From assembly GCF_014650715.1 (NCBI RefSeq), contig NZ_BMVM01000001.1, forward strand, positions 62,001-126,000: a stretch of DNA of 64,000 bases. The letters run 5' to 3'. The translations under genes and the position numbers were made by a program. The notes below the pieces were generated by a model. The model saw only the letters and a list, made by a program, of their open reading frames with translations. It was not told where the DNA came from and searched no databases. Positions 45,095-54,144 of this stretch are shown in pieces (the first letter of the stretch is position 1; each line of letters opens with the position of its first letter). The DNA comes from Streptomyces bluensis (GTDB taxonomy: Bacteria; Actinomycetota; Actinomycetes; Streptomycetales; Streptomycetaceae).

Positions 45095-47106
45095 GCAGCA
45101 CCCCTTCGCCGGCCGTCCTGGTCGTCGTCGGCGCGGGACCGCGCGCCACGGGCCTGCTGGAGCGCATCGCCGCCAACGCGCCCGAACTGTGGGACGGTTC
45201 ACGGCAGTTGTGCATCCACTTGGTGGATCCCCACGCGCCCGGACCGGGACGCATCTGGCGCCACGAGCAGCCCGCGCTGCTGCGGATGAACTCCATGGCC
45301 GAGGACGTCACCATGTTCACCGACGAGTCGTCCACCGTCGACGGCCCGGTACAGCCGGGCCCCTCGCTCGCCGAGTGGGCCGCCCAGTTCTCCGGCAGGG
45401 GCCCACACCACGCCCCGTACGCCGAACCCGCCGACCCGGAGGTGCTCGCCGAACTGCGCACGCTCGACGGGTCCGACTTCCCCACCCGCCGCGCCCAGAG
45501 CGCCTACCTGGACTGGGTGTTCCGCAGGGCGCTGGCCCAGCTGCCGCCCACCGTCACGGTCGAGTGGCACCCCACCACCGCGACCGCCGTCACCGGCCCC
45601 CCGGACGGCCCGCAGCAGGTGCACCTCGCCGACCGTGCCACTGCGCTCACCGCCGACCTGGTCGTCCTCGCCCAGGGACACCTCGGCTCCACTCCCGCCG
45701 CCGAGTACCGTGACCACGCCGCCTTCGCCCGCCGGCACGGCCGCTTCCACCTCCCGCCCGAGTTCTCCGCCGACGCCGACCTGTCCGCACTGCGACCGGG
45801 CGAACACGTCATCCTGCGCGGCTTCGGGCTGGCATTCATCGACCTGATGGCCCTGCTCACCGAGGGCCGCGGCGGCACCTACCGCACCGGGGCCGACGGC
45901 ACGCTCACCTACCTCCCGTCCGGCCGCGAGCCCGTCCTGCACGTCGGATCGCGGCGCGGAGTGCCGTATCACTCCAAGACCCGCTACCGGCTCCAGGGCC
46001 CCCGGCCTCCGCTGCCGCGCCACTTCGGCCCCGAGGCGGTCGACGGGCTGCTCGCCGAGGGCCGCCCGCTGGACCTGCGGCGCGATGTATGGCCGCTGAT
46101 GGCGAAGGAGATCGGCTTCGGCCACTACCACGAGCTGTTCCACGCCCACCCGGAGCGCACCGCCTTCCCTTGGACGGACTTCGTCGCCGCCTACGACCGC
46201 CTGGGCTGGTACGACGACGAGATGGCCGCCCTCGTCGCCACGGCCGTACCCGACCCGGCGGACAGGCTCGACTTCGAAGCCCTCGATCATCCGCTGGACG
46301 GCCTCGCCTTCCCCACACCGGACGCCTTCCAGGACCACCTGCGCGACCACATCGCTCAGGACGTCACCCGCCGCGAGAACCCGGAGTTCAGCGCCGACCT
46401 CGGCGCGTTCCTCGCCCTGCTCTCCGTCTACGGCCAACTGCCCCGCCTCGTCGCCTCCGGTCGTCTCACCGCCCGCTCGGTCGCCGACGACCTCGACGGC
46501 TGGTGGCACGGCTTCTTCAGCTTCCTCGCCTCCGGTCCGCCCGGCTTCCGCCTGCGCCAACTCCTCGCGCTGTCCCAGGCCGGCATCGTCCACTTCCTGG
46601 GGGCGGGTATCCGCATCGCCACCGACGAGACGAGCGGCACCTTCACCGCGACCAGCACCACCGTCTCCGGCCACACCACCCACGCCACGGCCCTGATCGA
46701 GGCGTACCTGCCGGGGCCCTCCCTTGCCCACACCGAGGACCCACTCCTGCGGGGCCTGTATCAGGAAGGCGCACTCGCCGAGGAGGTCATCGCCGACCCC
46801 ACCCACACCCACCGCTCCGGCCTGCTCGCGGTCTCCCCGGCGGACGGCTACGTCATCGACCCGTCCCTCGACAGCCCCCATCCCCGCCGCATCGCCCTCG
46901 GCGCCCCCACCAACAGCCGGGCCGTCGCCGCCTTCGCCCGCCCCCGCACCAACGCACCGGCCTTCCGCCAGAACGACGCGGTCGCCCGCGCGCTCCTGCG
47001 TGCCCTGCGCGCCACCGAGGCTGAGACGGCTACGTCTCCGGTGGACGGCCGACCTCTCAGGGCGTTGTTCACCGAGGGTGCGCAGGATGAGGAACATGTG
47101 CCGTAA
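45091..47106 (+). CDS. FAD/NAD(P)-binding protein of the large NAD_binding_9 type
   Basis: 671 aa. GTG start overlaps the permease stop (GTGA). The Rossmann motif VVVGAGPRATGLLERIAANA binds FAD; HEQPALLRMNSMAEDVTMFT and RAQSAYLDWVFRRALAQLPP follow; the second nucleotide-binding stretch is VVLAQGHLGSTPAAEYRDHA; later GFGLAFIDLMALLTEGRGGT and SRRGVPYHSKTRYRLQGPRP. Such proteins often sit with LLM monooxygenases in sulfur islands; the reaction is unknown (possibly an N- or S-oxygenation). A leader-peptide fragment starts inside its last codons. Confidence 0.85.
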   Translation: MSSTPSPAVLVVVGAGPRATGLLERIAANAPELWDGSRQLCIHLVDPHAPGPGRIWRHEQPALLRMNSMAEDVTMFTDESSTVDGPVQPGPSLAEWAAQFSGRGPHHAPYAEPADPEVLAELRTLDGSDFPTRRAQSAYLDWVFRRALAQLPPTVTVEWHPTTATAVTGPPDGPQQVHLADRATALTADLVVLAQGHLGSTPAAEYRDHAAFARRHGRFHLPPEFSADADLSALRPGEHVILRGFGLAFIDLMALLTEGRGGTYRTGADGTLTYLPSGREPVLHVGSRRGVPYHSKTRYRLQGPRPPLPRHFGPEAVDGLLAEGRPLDLRRDVWPLMAKEIGFGHYHELFHAHPERTAFPWTDFVAAYDRLGWYDDEMAALVATAVPDPADRLDFEALDHPLDGLAFPTPDAFQDHLRDHIAQDVTRRENPEFSADLGAFLALLSVYGQLPRLVASGRLTARSVADDLDGWWHGFFSFLASGPPGFRLRQLLALSQAGIVHFLGAGIRIATDETSGTFTATSTTVSGHTTHATALIEAYLPGPSLAHTEDPLLRGLYQEGALAEEVIADPTHTHRSGLLAVSPADGYVIDPSLDSPHPRRIALGAPTNSRAVAAFARPRTNAPAFRQNDAVARALLRALRATEAETATSPVDGRPLRALFTEGAQDEEHVP

Positions 47107-47152
47107 GCAGCAACGACTCGTCCGTCGTCAGCATGTCGACTTTGGCTCATGA
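47096..47152 (+). pseudogene. Truncated cysteine-type leader peptide
   Basis: 18 codons: MCRKQQRLVRRQHVDFGS, then stop. The QQRLVxRxHVDFG core is that of the leader at 43712, but the Cys-rich end is missing because the sequence runs into an IS5 relic at about 47148. It presumably once preceded another plus-strand sulfur gene that has been lost. The ATG lies 11 nt before the stop of the FAD protein. Confidence 0.7.
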
Positions 47153-47810
47153 CCCAGCGGCGGGGCTGGACATGAAAGCCGCGTGTGCTGGGGTCGCGTT
47201 GGACGATTTCGAGGTCGATGCCGAGGTGGGCTGCGTGTTCGACGGCTTTGGTCTTGTAGCCGTTGTCGGTCCAGGCTTTGCTGATGGTGGGGTGGCGTGC
47301 GGAGACGTTGGCGAAGAGGGGGGCCGGCGGCGGAGTCGTGGACGCTGGCGGCGGTGACGGCCACGGCCAGCAGGGGGCCGAGCATGTCGGTGACGATGTG
47401 CCGCTTGCGTCCGATGATCTTCTTGGCCGGGTCGATGCCTTGGCTGGCCAGGGGGACGGTGGCGGAGGTTTTGATGCTCTGGCTGTCGATCAGGCAGGCG
47501 CTGGGCTCGCTGGTGCGGCCTTCGGCCTGGCGGACTTTGCCGCGTAGCAGGCCGGTGAGCTGGTCGAAGATGCCGTCGGCTTCCCAGTGGGCGAAGTAGC
47601 CGTAGACGGTCTGGTGGGGCGGGAAGTCGTGGGGGAGGTAGCGCCAGGGGATGCCGGTGCGGTCGACGTAGAGGATGGCGTTCATCAGGGCGCGCGGGTC
47701 GTGGGTGGGTTTGCGGATGCCGTTGCGGGCCTGGCGCCAGGCTTCGAGGGTGGGGGCGGATGAGTTCCCAGCGGGCGTCGGGCAGGTCGCTGGGGTAGGG
47801 CCGTGAGGGC
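47150..47810 (-). pseudogene. IS5-family transposase relic
   Basis: The N-terminal part (DLPDARWELIRP) is out of frame with the middle, which reads EAWRQARNGIRKPTHDPRAL, DRTGIPWRYLPHDFPPHQTV, SQSIKTSATVPL and KKIIGRKRHIVTDMLGPLLA (second catalytic Asp region). A further frame change precedes the end. The last third, with the catalytic Glu, is missing at the junction with the leader peptide. It is unlike the intact IS5 element at 11.5 kb. Confidence 0.75.
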
Positions 47811-48214
47811 TGCGTGACGCCTGCGCATGCGGTGGCAGCTGGCCTGGGCAGGGCGTGTGCGGGGGTGTCGGGTGCACCGGGGCGTGCGTTCTCAATCTCA
47901 TGTGAACCGGTAGGTTTCCAAATGAGACAGGAGCTTTGGTAAGAGATCCCGCGGGTAGGGGCGCCGTCGCGAGCGCCGCGATACCGCCGCCCGGACCAGC
48001 GGAATCGCTTAGTGATCGAGCGATGATCGGTCGTGGCGACGGACCCGCGAGGGCGGTTTGCCGTCGGGGGCTGAGTAGTGCCCCACGCGCTCGGCCGAGA
48101 ATTGACAGCCTGTTACTCGCTACCACTGGGTTCTCTGGTACGTCTGGCCGAAACGGTGGAAACCTGACAGGGCGCGCACATGCCCCACGCCTCCGAATTC
48201 CGGACCGAGACGTA
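47811..48214. other. Non-coding stretch between IS5 relic and aldo/keto reductase
   Basis: No gene supported. The first 150 bp may be the end of the IS5-type element. The rest is less GC-rich than its surroundings and shows no repeat or hairpin that I could see until the reductase promoter. Confidence 0.45.
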
Positions 48215-48245
48215 TTGCGTTGGAGCGCACTCCAGCTCCTAGGTT
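48215..48245 (+). promoter_or_regulatory. MerR-type promoter of the aldo/keto reductase
   Basis: TTGCGT (-35 like, 48215-48220), the dyad TGGAGCGCACTCCA (48221-48234) and TAGGTT (-10 like, 48240-48245) are separated by a 19-bp spacer. An overlong spacer with a GGAGxGCxCTCC dyad is the hallmark of MerR-family regulated promoters. The expected start of transcription falls on or next to the ATG at 48253, so the mRNA may be leaderless. Confidence 0.65.
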
Positions 48246-48252
48246 CGGAAGT

Positions 48253-49263
48253 ATGCGATACATCAAGCTCGGAACGACCGGGCTGGAAGTCTCCGCCATC
48301 ACCCTCGGCTGCATGAGCTTCGGCGAGCCGGACCGGGGCGGCGAGCCCTGGTCGCTGGGCGCGGACGCCAGCCGGGACATCATCAAGCAGGCCCTCGATG
48401 GCGGCGTCAACTTCCTCGACACGGCCAATGGGTACAGCGCCGGAAGCAGCGAGGAGATCGTCGGCCAGGCGGTCAAGGACTTCACCCGGCGCGAGGAGGT
48501 CGTTCTCTCCACCAAGGTCTGGATGCGGATGCGCCCCGGCCCGAACGGCGCCGGGCTGTCCCGCAAGGCGATCTTCGCCGAGCTCGATGCCTCCCTGAAG
48601 CGACTGGGGACCGACTACATCGACCTGTACCAGATCCATCGCTGGGACTACGACACCCCGATCGAGGAAACCCTTGAGGCGCTGCACGACGCGGTCAGGT
48701 CCGGGAAGGTCCGCTACATCGGAGCCTCTTCCATGCACGCCTGGCAGTTCGCCAAGGCCCTGTACCTGGCTGACCTGAACGGCTGGACCCGGTTCGTATC
48801 GATGCAGGACCACTACAACCTCATCCACCGAGAAGCAGAGCGGGAGATGCTCCCGCTCTGCGCCGACCAGGGCATCGGCGTGATCCCGTGGAGCCCGCTG
48901 GCGCGGGGCAGGCTGACGCGGGCCCGGGACACCGCCACGGCGCGTGCCGAGACCGACGAGGGCGGCAAGATCCTCTACCGCGACGAGGACCAGGCAGTGG
49001 CCGAGCGCGTCCACGAGATCGCGGGCAAGCGGGGTCTGTCCCCGGCCCAGGTCGCCCTGGCCTGGGTCATGCGCAACCCGGCGGTGACCTCGCCCATCGT
49101 CGGGGTCACCAAGCCGGCCCAGCTGGCCGACGCGGTCGCCGCGGTGGACGTCGAACTCGACGAAGACGAGGCCGCCTACTTGGAGGAGCCCTACCAGCCG
49201 CACGAGGCCGCCTACCTGGAGGAGTCCTTCTACAAGTCGCACCCTGTGGCGGGCTCCCGGTAG
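48253..49263 (+). CDS. Aldo/keto reductase
   Basis: 336 aa TIM-barrel NADPH oxidoreductase. Catalytic tetrad D56 (FLDTANGY), Y61, K88 (VVLSTKVW) and H129 (YQIHRWD); cofactor loop GVIPWSPLARGRLTR. The group reduces aldehydes and ketones. Control by a MerR-type activator is suggested by the promoter; that regulator is not in the window. Its end holds a 12-residue duplication (EAAYLEEPYQPH then EAAYLEESFYKSH), 36 nt at 49168-49203 and 49204-49239, absent from the relatives I remember. The catalytic core is unaffected. Confidence 0.9.
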   Translation: MRYIKLGTTGLEVSAITLGCMSFGEPDRGGEPWSLGADASRDIIKQALDGGVNFLDTANGYSAGSSEEIVGQAVKDFTRREEVVLSTKVWMRMRPGPNGAGLSRKAIFAELDASLKRLGTDYIDLYQIHRWDYDTPIEETLEALHDAVRSGKVRYIGASSMHAWQFAKALYLADLNGWTRFVSMQDHYNLIHREAEREMLPLCADQGIGVIPWSPLARGRLTRARDTATARAETDEGGKILYRDEDQAVAERVHEIAGKRGLSPAQVALAWVMRNPAVTSPIVGVTKPAQLADAVAAVDVELDEDEAAYLEEPYQPHEAAYLEESFYKSHPVAGSR

Positions 49264-49417
49264 TCCGGGCTACCGCCGGGCCTTCGACGAGTCCTTGGCC
49301 TCGGCCTTCACAGCCCTGTGGTCGGCCCGGCAGTGCTTGCGGGCGGTCGCGCGCAAGTGCATGATCCGCGCCGGCCCCGGCGCGCGAAGCGGCCCTGTCA
49401 CCGCCGGGTGCGCGGCC

Positions 49418-49798
49418 TCACACCCCGCCCGGCTGTGTGCGCCGCCTGTGCCAGGACCGTTTGCGGCAGCGGGGAGAGCAGTACGTTGCCGAGACGAGAC
49501 GGTCGACCCCGATCGTCCACGACGCCCCGCACTCTGGGCAGCAGGCCGTCGCGCCGACGTTCACCGCCTCGGTCCTCGCCTGCGCCCGCCGCATCCGCCG
49601 CCAGTGCCGCGACCGGCACGCCGATGAGCAGAACACCGCCGCCGCCTTCGCCGACGGCATCAGCGGACCACCGCACCCACTGCACAACCTCGGCCCGGTG
49701 CCGTCATCCGCGACCACGACCAGCCGCAGCCGGGGCACTCCGTCCCTGCCCCTACGGTCACCGTACGGACACGCGGCAGTGTCCGAGGCTGTGCTCAA
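49418..49798 (-). CDS. Zinc-ribbon protein with two tandem CxxC...CxxxC units
   Basis: 126 aa. Two similar zinc sites: CSGCGGPL...FCSSACRSRHWRR and CCPECGASW...YCSPRCRKRSWHRR, each followed by a basic helix, as in nucleic-acid-binding zinc proteins. The proposed TTG start overlaps the stop of the ArsR-SRPBCC gene (TTGA), which implies co-translation; the TTG is unusual and lowers certainty. No named family. The duplicated unit suggests internal gene duplication. Confidence 0.55.
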   Translation of the reverse strand: MSTASDTAACPYGDRRGRDGVPRLRLVVVADDGTGPRLCSGCGGPLMPSAKAAAVFCSSACRSRHWRRMRRAQARTEAVNVGATACCPECGASWTIGVDRLVSATYCSPRCRKRSWHRRRTQPGGV

Positions 49799-50598
49799 GA
49801 ATCCTGGTGGTCAGGATCGGGAAGCGGCTCGCCGGTTTCAAGTAGGGTCTTGAGGCTGGAGAGGAGGGCGGGCCAGCCGTGCTGGATCATTTCTCGCAGG
49901 GTGCTCTCACGTTCGAAGCCGTCGTGTACGACGGTGAGCTTGGTCATCGCTCCGGCGGGTTCGATCTCGAAGGTCACCTTCGACCTCTGCTCGGCGGCCA
50001 GTTCGGCAAGGGCCTCCTCGCTCACGCCGGCGGTCTTGGCCCAATCGGGCGTGAAGGTGTGCCAGGTGTAGGACAGGCGCCGGTAGGGGTCTGATTCGAG
50101 CACGACCTGGTCGGGGTGGGAGGTCTTCGTACCTCGCTCTACCCAGGTCATGGTTGATCCGGGCTTCCAGTCCGCCTCGAACTCCACCCCCCAGTAGCGG
50201 CGGGTGAAGGCCGGGTCGGTCAGGCCCTGCCAGAGCTTCTCCGGCGTGGTGTTGATGTAGGTCGTGTAGACGAACGCGCTGTTCACGGGGCTTGCCTCCA
50301 GTGCTTGCTTCAGATCGGCGAGTGCACGCACCCGCTCACGGTCGTAGTGACTGATCCAGCGATCGGCGATGGCGTTGATCGGCTCGGCATTGAGGTAGTG
50401 CAGCTTTTCCCGGCCTCGGCGCACAGCCGTCACAAGGTTGGCCGCTTCCAGCACGGCCAGGTGTTTGCTGACCGACTGCCGGGCCATGTCCAGCCCGGAA
50501 CACAGCTCTCGCAGGGTCTGCCCGTTACGGGCATTCAGGCTGTCCAGCAGCTGCCGCCGGCTGTGGTCGGCCAATGCCTTGAAGACCTCATCCATCTC
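49795..50598 (-). CDS. ArsR-type HTH fused to an SRPBCC/AHSA1 domain
   Basis: 267 aa from ATG 50598 (an earlier ATG at 50619 is possible). The first 95 residues are a winged helix (FKALADHSRRQLLDSLNARN, RELCSGLDMARQSVSKHLAV, LVTAVRRGREKLHYLNAEPI). From about residue 105 comes an AHSA1-like hydrophobic-cavity domain (VYTTYINTTPEKLWQGLTDP, RRYWGVEFEADWKPGSTMTW, HGWPALLSSLKTLLETGEPL). The second domain may sense a lipophilic ligand. No metal-binding Cys are seen, so it is not a metal sensor. A nested operator lies upstream. Confidence 0.85.
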   Translation of the reverse strand, partial: EMDEVFKALADHSRRQLLDSLNARNGQTLRELCSGLDMARQSVSKHLAVLEAANLVTAVRRGREKLHYLNAEPINAIADRWISHYDRERVRALADLKQALEASPVNSAFVYTTYINTTPEKLWQGLTDPAFTRRYWGVEFEADWKPGSTMTWVERGTKTSHPDQVVLESDPYRRLSYTWHTFTPDWAKTAGVSEEALAELAAEQRSKVTFEIEPAGAMTKLTVVHDGFERESTLREMIQHGWPALLSSLKTLLETGEPLPDPDHQDS

Positions 50599-50611
50599 GA
50601 CCCTCCGATAC

Positions 50612-50655
50612 GCAGCCAATCAGCTGCATAAAAGATATGCAGCCATTAGGCTGCC
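50612..50655. promoter_or_regulatory. Nested palindromic operator of the ArsR-SRPBCC gene
   Basis: Inner dyad GCTGCATA-n5-TATGCAGC (50623-50630 with 50636-50643); outer arms GCAGCCAAT and ATTAGGCTGC around it. It starts 14-25 nt before the start codon, fitting autoregulation by the encoded winged-helix protein. Confidence 0.65.
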
Positions 50656-50749
50656 TGTCAATCGGGGCTATATGCCGCCCTCAACCCCCGCCGGAGAGCA
50701 GCGGTATGGCATGGACATTTCAGGAACAAACAGGCTCTGAACTTGTTCT

Positions 50750-52165
50750 TTATGGTCTGAACTGGTCACGTTCGGCTATGGTCTCGGGCCGCCTGACTGT
50801 CTTACCCACGGCGTAACGGGTGGCGGGGTGACGGTTCTTCGAGCCGGGCGGCCGGCCAGGGCCGGGCCGATTGGGATTTGGTGCTCGGGTCGGACAGGGC
50901 AAGTTCGGGCGGAGGTTCCTAACCCCCGGCGGACTCGGGCGGGGGTGAGCCGGCCGGGCTCGGCGGGCTTCTCCCAGGGGCGGCGAAGGTCTGCGGCCAG
51001 TGGCCGGGTGAGGCGGAGTTGCGTGTGGGCTGCGACGATCAGCCAGGTCCACGGTCCGCTGCCTCGGGCGTGCGGAGTTTCGGGCGGGTCCATCCGAGGG
51101 TCTGTTTCATCGGGCGGAAGGTGTGCTCCAGGTCGAAGCGCCGCAGGAACGCCTGCCAGCGCACGTCGATGTCCTCGCCGCTCAGGCCGGTGGCCGACGA
51201 CCACAGCCACAGTGGCAGCGGATCATGGCCGCCGGGCAGGCGGTCGACCTGGAGGCCGATCAACGTCCCCTCGATGATCGGGAGTTCGCCGGTGTGGTCG
51301 ATCCATGCGGAGCGGGTGGTCAGGCGGGGGTGGATGCGGTCCCAGGCCCTCGCGCGGGCGGTGCCGTACCGGTCGGTGACCTGGACGGTGGCCGCGTCCG
51401 GCTCGCCCCAGGTATCCGGCTTGGCGAAGCGGAACTCCTTGCCGTGCTTCGGGGGACGTCCGCCCTGAGGCGGGGAGACCCACGGCACCGGGACGGGCTT
51501 GCGCATCACCCTGTCCGTGCGCATCCGGCTGAGGACCTCGACCGGCAGGCCTCGCAGGAGGTGAGCCGTGCGCGGGGCGTCGTAGCCGACGTCGAAGACG
51601 ATGAGGATGTCGCCTCCCAAGCGCCAGCGGCCCATCTCGATCAGGTCCTCGACCACGCGGCGGAGCTGGGCGGCAGTCACCTCAGCGACGTCGTCGGCCG
51701 GGCCAAGACGGACGGCGTCCAGGAGCTGGCACCAGGACGTCCGGCCCGATTCGAGGGCGGCGACGAAGGAGTACGGCCAGCCGGGCACGAACTGGTCCGA
51801 GGACCGTCCGCTGCGGCCGTAAACGTGGCAGAAGAGACGGTCAGGGCTGGTCGGCACGTCGGGGCGCAGCCAGTGGCTGACGTCGACCGCCATGACCATG
51901 CGTCCGTCGGCGGCCTGCGGCATGGGCAGGCCGGCCAGAACCTGCGGCAGCGGGGGAACGTCGACGTCCCCGCTGTTCAGCGCGTCGTACATCGCGCCGT
52001 GACCGCGCCGGTGCTCGGCCACCAGCGTCAGGTCCACCGGCGCCTTCACCGGCCCGTCCGCGCACAGCAACGCGTCGGTGAGCTCGAACAGCTCGTCCCC
52101 GCGCGCGGTCAGGCAGTCGAATAACTCGTCCCGAAAGCATGAGGCGTGCGCGAACGCCTCCGCGG
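50750..52165 (-). pseudogene. Transposase relic of an unnamed Streptomyces DDE family
   Basis: 343 codons from 52070 to 51039 are open: DGPVKAPVDLTLVAEHRRGH, MAVDVSHWLRPDVPTSPDRL (first Asp), LGGDILIVFDVGYDAPRTAH (second Asp) and DIDVRWQAFLRRFDLEHTFR (Glu region). The N-terminal codons before (FRDELFDCLTARGDELFELT) are in frame but have no start, and the C-terminal 90 codons (WTWLIVAAHTQLRLTRPLAA) are in another frame. From memory this protein type is common in Streptomyces but not placed in a classic IS family. No terminal repeats found. Confidence 0.7.
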
Positions 52166-52320
52166 GACAGCATCAGGCAGCAGACTCACCCTCACGGCCT
52201 TCATCCTGGTCAAGTGCCTCTTTGGTCGGAGCACATGATCGTGCGGAGGCCGCCCGCACGTCCGCTGAACAGCGGAAGCAGAGATCAAGTTCGAGTGCCG
52301 TTCGGACGCTGGTCAGCAGG

Positions 52321-52821
52321 TCAGGCGGCAACCAGCGTGGCGTGGATCCGGCTGACGGCACGCAGGATCTCGCCTCGGTTCTTCGCCCGCTTGATCCATG
52401 CCGGAAGGCGGGCCACCAAGGTCATCTTCTGTCCGGTGCCGTACCAGGGCGCTCGTTCCCGCAGCGACGCCTGGACGAAACGATGGATCAAGTCGAGGTG
52501 TTCGAGGTTGTACGCCCACAGCCACCCGTGCCGGGTCTCGACCTGGAGCCACAGCGGCATACCGAAGTACGGATCCGTCGCTGGTTGTGCTGTGCCGGCA
52601 GAGAGCGTGACAGGACGGCCGCTCCACACCCGTGACAGTCCGCAGCCATGACAGACCAGGCGCCGCGGCCTGAACAGAATCCGCCCCCCGGGACCGGAGT
52701 CTTCGGGCGCCGGAACGACACGGGCGGCCTTCTCACAACCGGGGCACCGCACAATGATCAAGCTGATGAAGTCGTACTCGGTGCTGTGCGGGTCCCGGAA
52801 CCGAGCAGAGAACAAGGCCAT
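52321..52821 (-). CDS. Zinc-ribbon conserved hypothetical protein
   Basis: 166 aa from ATG 52821. Two CxxC pairs form a treble-clef or ribbon site (VRCPGCEKAARVVP and LVCHGCGLSRVWSG), followed by a Trp-rich alpha/beta part (LQVETRHGWLWAYNLEHLDL, RFVQASLRERAPWY, KMTLVARLPAWIKRAKNRGE). Probably nucleic-acid or protein binding. Streptomyces relatives exist as far as I recall; function unknown. Start uncertain by 12 codons. Confidence 0.65.
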   Translation of the reverse strand: MALFSARFRDPHSTEYDFISLIIVRCPGCEKAARVVPAPEDSGPGGRILFRPRRLVCHGCGLSRVWSGRPVTLSAGTAQPATDPYFGMPLWLQVETRHGWLWAYNLEHLDLIHRFVQASLRERAPWYGTGQKMTLVARLPAWIKRAKNRGEILRAVSRIHATLVAA

Positions 52822-52939
52822 GCGGTGAGTATGCAACTGCCTTGCAGAACAGCGCATCCCGATTCGACCGCTCGCGCCTGAACCCGCCAGCCACCCTGGA
52901 CCAGGGCCGGACGAAGATTAAAGAACAAGCTCAGCCGCA

Positions 52940-53119
52940 GGCTTGGCGAGCCGCATCGCCGAACGCATCGCCGATCTACGAATCATCGACTACCGCCACG
53001 CTCCCTGGCGGATGGACATCATGGAGTGGGCCTACGGCCCGGCACTGCGACCGAACCCGTACATCGACGAATTGGTACGGCTCCAGGTGATCGTCCCCAC
53101 CGGCGGCCGGTACTTCTGA
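52940..53119 (+). pseudogene. C-terminal fragment of an unidentified protein
   Basis: About 58 codons without a start: ASRIAERIADLRIIDYRHAP, WRMDIMEWAYGPALRPNPYI and LVRLQVIVPTGGRYF. Strong codon bias and residue pattern indicate real coding sequence, but the family is not recognised and the 5' part is absent. Confidence 0.4.
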
Positions 53120-53393
53120 GAGTCAAGCCGTCGACCTGGCGGAGCGCGATCTCGAAGCGTGGCGCTGCCCTGCGTCCCCGCTGTGGATTGCCGACCGACA
53201 CGGACTCCCCTGGCTTTCCCGTTCCTTTGCAGAAGCGGTGTCGAAACCTTGACCAACTGCTTGATTTCCGCTGTTTGTTTGCTGGACGTCCTCTGGAGCG
53301 CATGTTCCTAGAGTCGTTGGTGTCACCCGGAGTTCCCGTCCGCGGCTCTTCGTACTCACTGTCCCCAACCGTTCTGGAGACGTCTCATGCGTG

Positions 53394-53532
53394 CACGCGG
53401 AGAAGCCCGGCATGTACGCGGTGGAGGTCCAGCAGGAGGACGGTTCCTCCGTAGAGGTCTACCTCGACAAGTCCTTCAACGTCACCGACACCAAGCAGGA
53501 GAGCACCGAGGAGAACGAGACCACGGGCTGAT
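53394..53532 (+). pseudogene. PepSY-domain C-terminal fragment
   Basis: From GTG 53394 or ATG 53418 about 45 codons: AEKPGMYAVEVQQEDGSSVE and VYLDKSFNVTDTKQESTEEN. This is the second strand pair of a PepSY/YpeB-type domain with an acidic tail. Such proteins accompany two-component systems and FMN-binding proteins, both of which lie further right. The first part is missing. Confidence 0.45.
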
Positions 53533-53574
53533 GACGCGTAGGTGACCGGCAGGCCGTCGGAAGGGAGAGACAGC

Positions 53575-54144
53575 ATGGCGACCGATCCTGTCCGCCGCAC
53601 ACCGGTGGACCCAGAGATGGAAGCAGCCTACGGGGGGCGCTACGAGGAGGATTCCTTCGACTACCCCTCATCGGCGCCCGCGCGGCCCGTTGTGGTGGTG
53701 GAACCGCCGGCGAGCAGGGACCGTGCCAAAGAGTCGGCCTCTGAGCCGCGTTCCGCGGAGCAGCCGAAGGCAGGCCGCGGGGTTCTGGGTCAGCTCGTGG
53801 CAGTGCGGCGTAACGTCCTTCTCGCGGTCGCCGCCAGCCTGATTGTCGCGGGCGGTCTCGGTGTGGGCCTGTCGGTGATCGGTGACACTGTCTCCTCCGA
53901 TCCGGCTCCCGGCGGTGCCGACCAGGTCTCTGCTCCGAGGACGCCCACCCCACCACCCTCTGTCCCCGGCGCCTCCACTCCTGTTTCTGATCCAACCAGT
54001 GGTGGCACCGCATCCGGCGGGACCGGCGCGAACGTGACCGTGCCGCCGCAGGCAGCGCCGTCGCAACCGGCAACGCCGGATCGGCATGACGAGGACCGGA
54101 GGGATCCCGAACGCGAGGACGGTGACCGCGCCGAGGAGGACTGA
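53575..54144 (+). CDS. Single-pass membrane protein with Pro/Thr-rich outer domain
   Basis: 189 aa from ATG 53575 with AAGGGAGAG upstream. Cytosolic acidic N-terminus (EEDSFDYPSSAPARP), one membrane helix (NVLLAVAASLIVAGGLGVGL, about 80-99), and an extracellular part that is almost only Pro, Thr, Gly and Ser (SAPRTPTPPPSVPGAST, SGGTASGGTGANVTVPP) with a charged end (HDEDRRDPEREDGDRAEED). Unstructured; perhaps a cell-wall spacer. It follows the PepSY fragment by 42 nt. Confidence 0.65.
   Translation: MATDPVRRTPVDPEMEAAYGGRYEEDSFDYPSSAPARPVVVVEPPASRDRAKESASEPRSAEQPKAGRGVLGQLVAVRRNVLLAVAASLIVAGGLGVGLSVIGDTVSSDPAPGGADQVSAPRTPTPPPSVPGASTPVSDPTSGGTASGGTGANVTVPPQAAPSQPATPDRHDEDRRDPEREDGDRAEED

Noticed and set aside
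45199..47097. A 632-codon minus-strand frame opposite the FAD protein
   Set aside because: Antisense shadow of the FAD/NAD(P) gene, low complexity and no recognisable domain.
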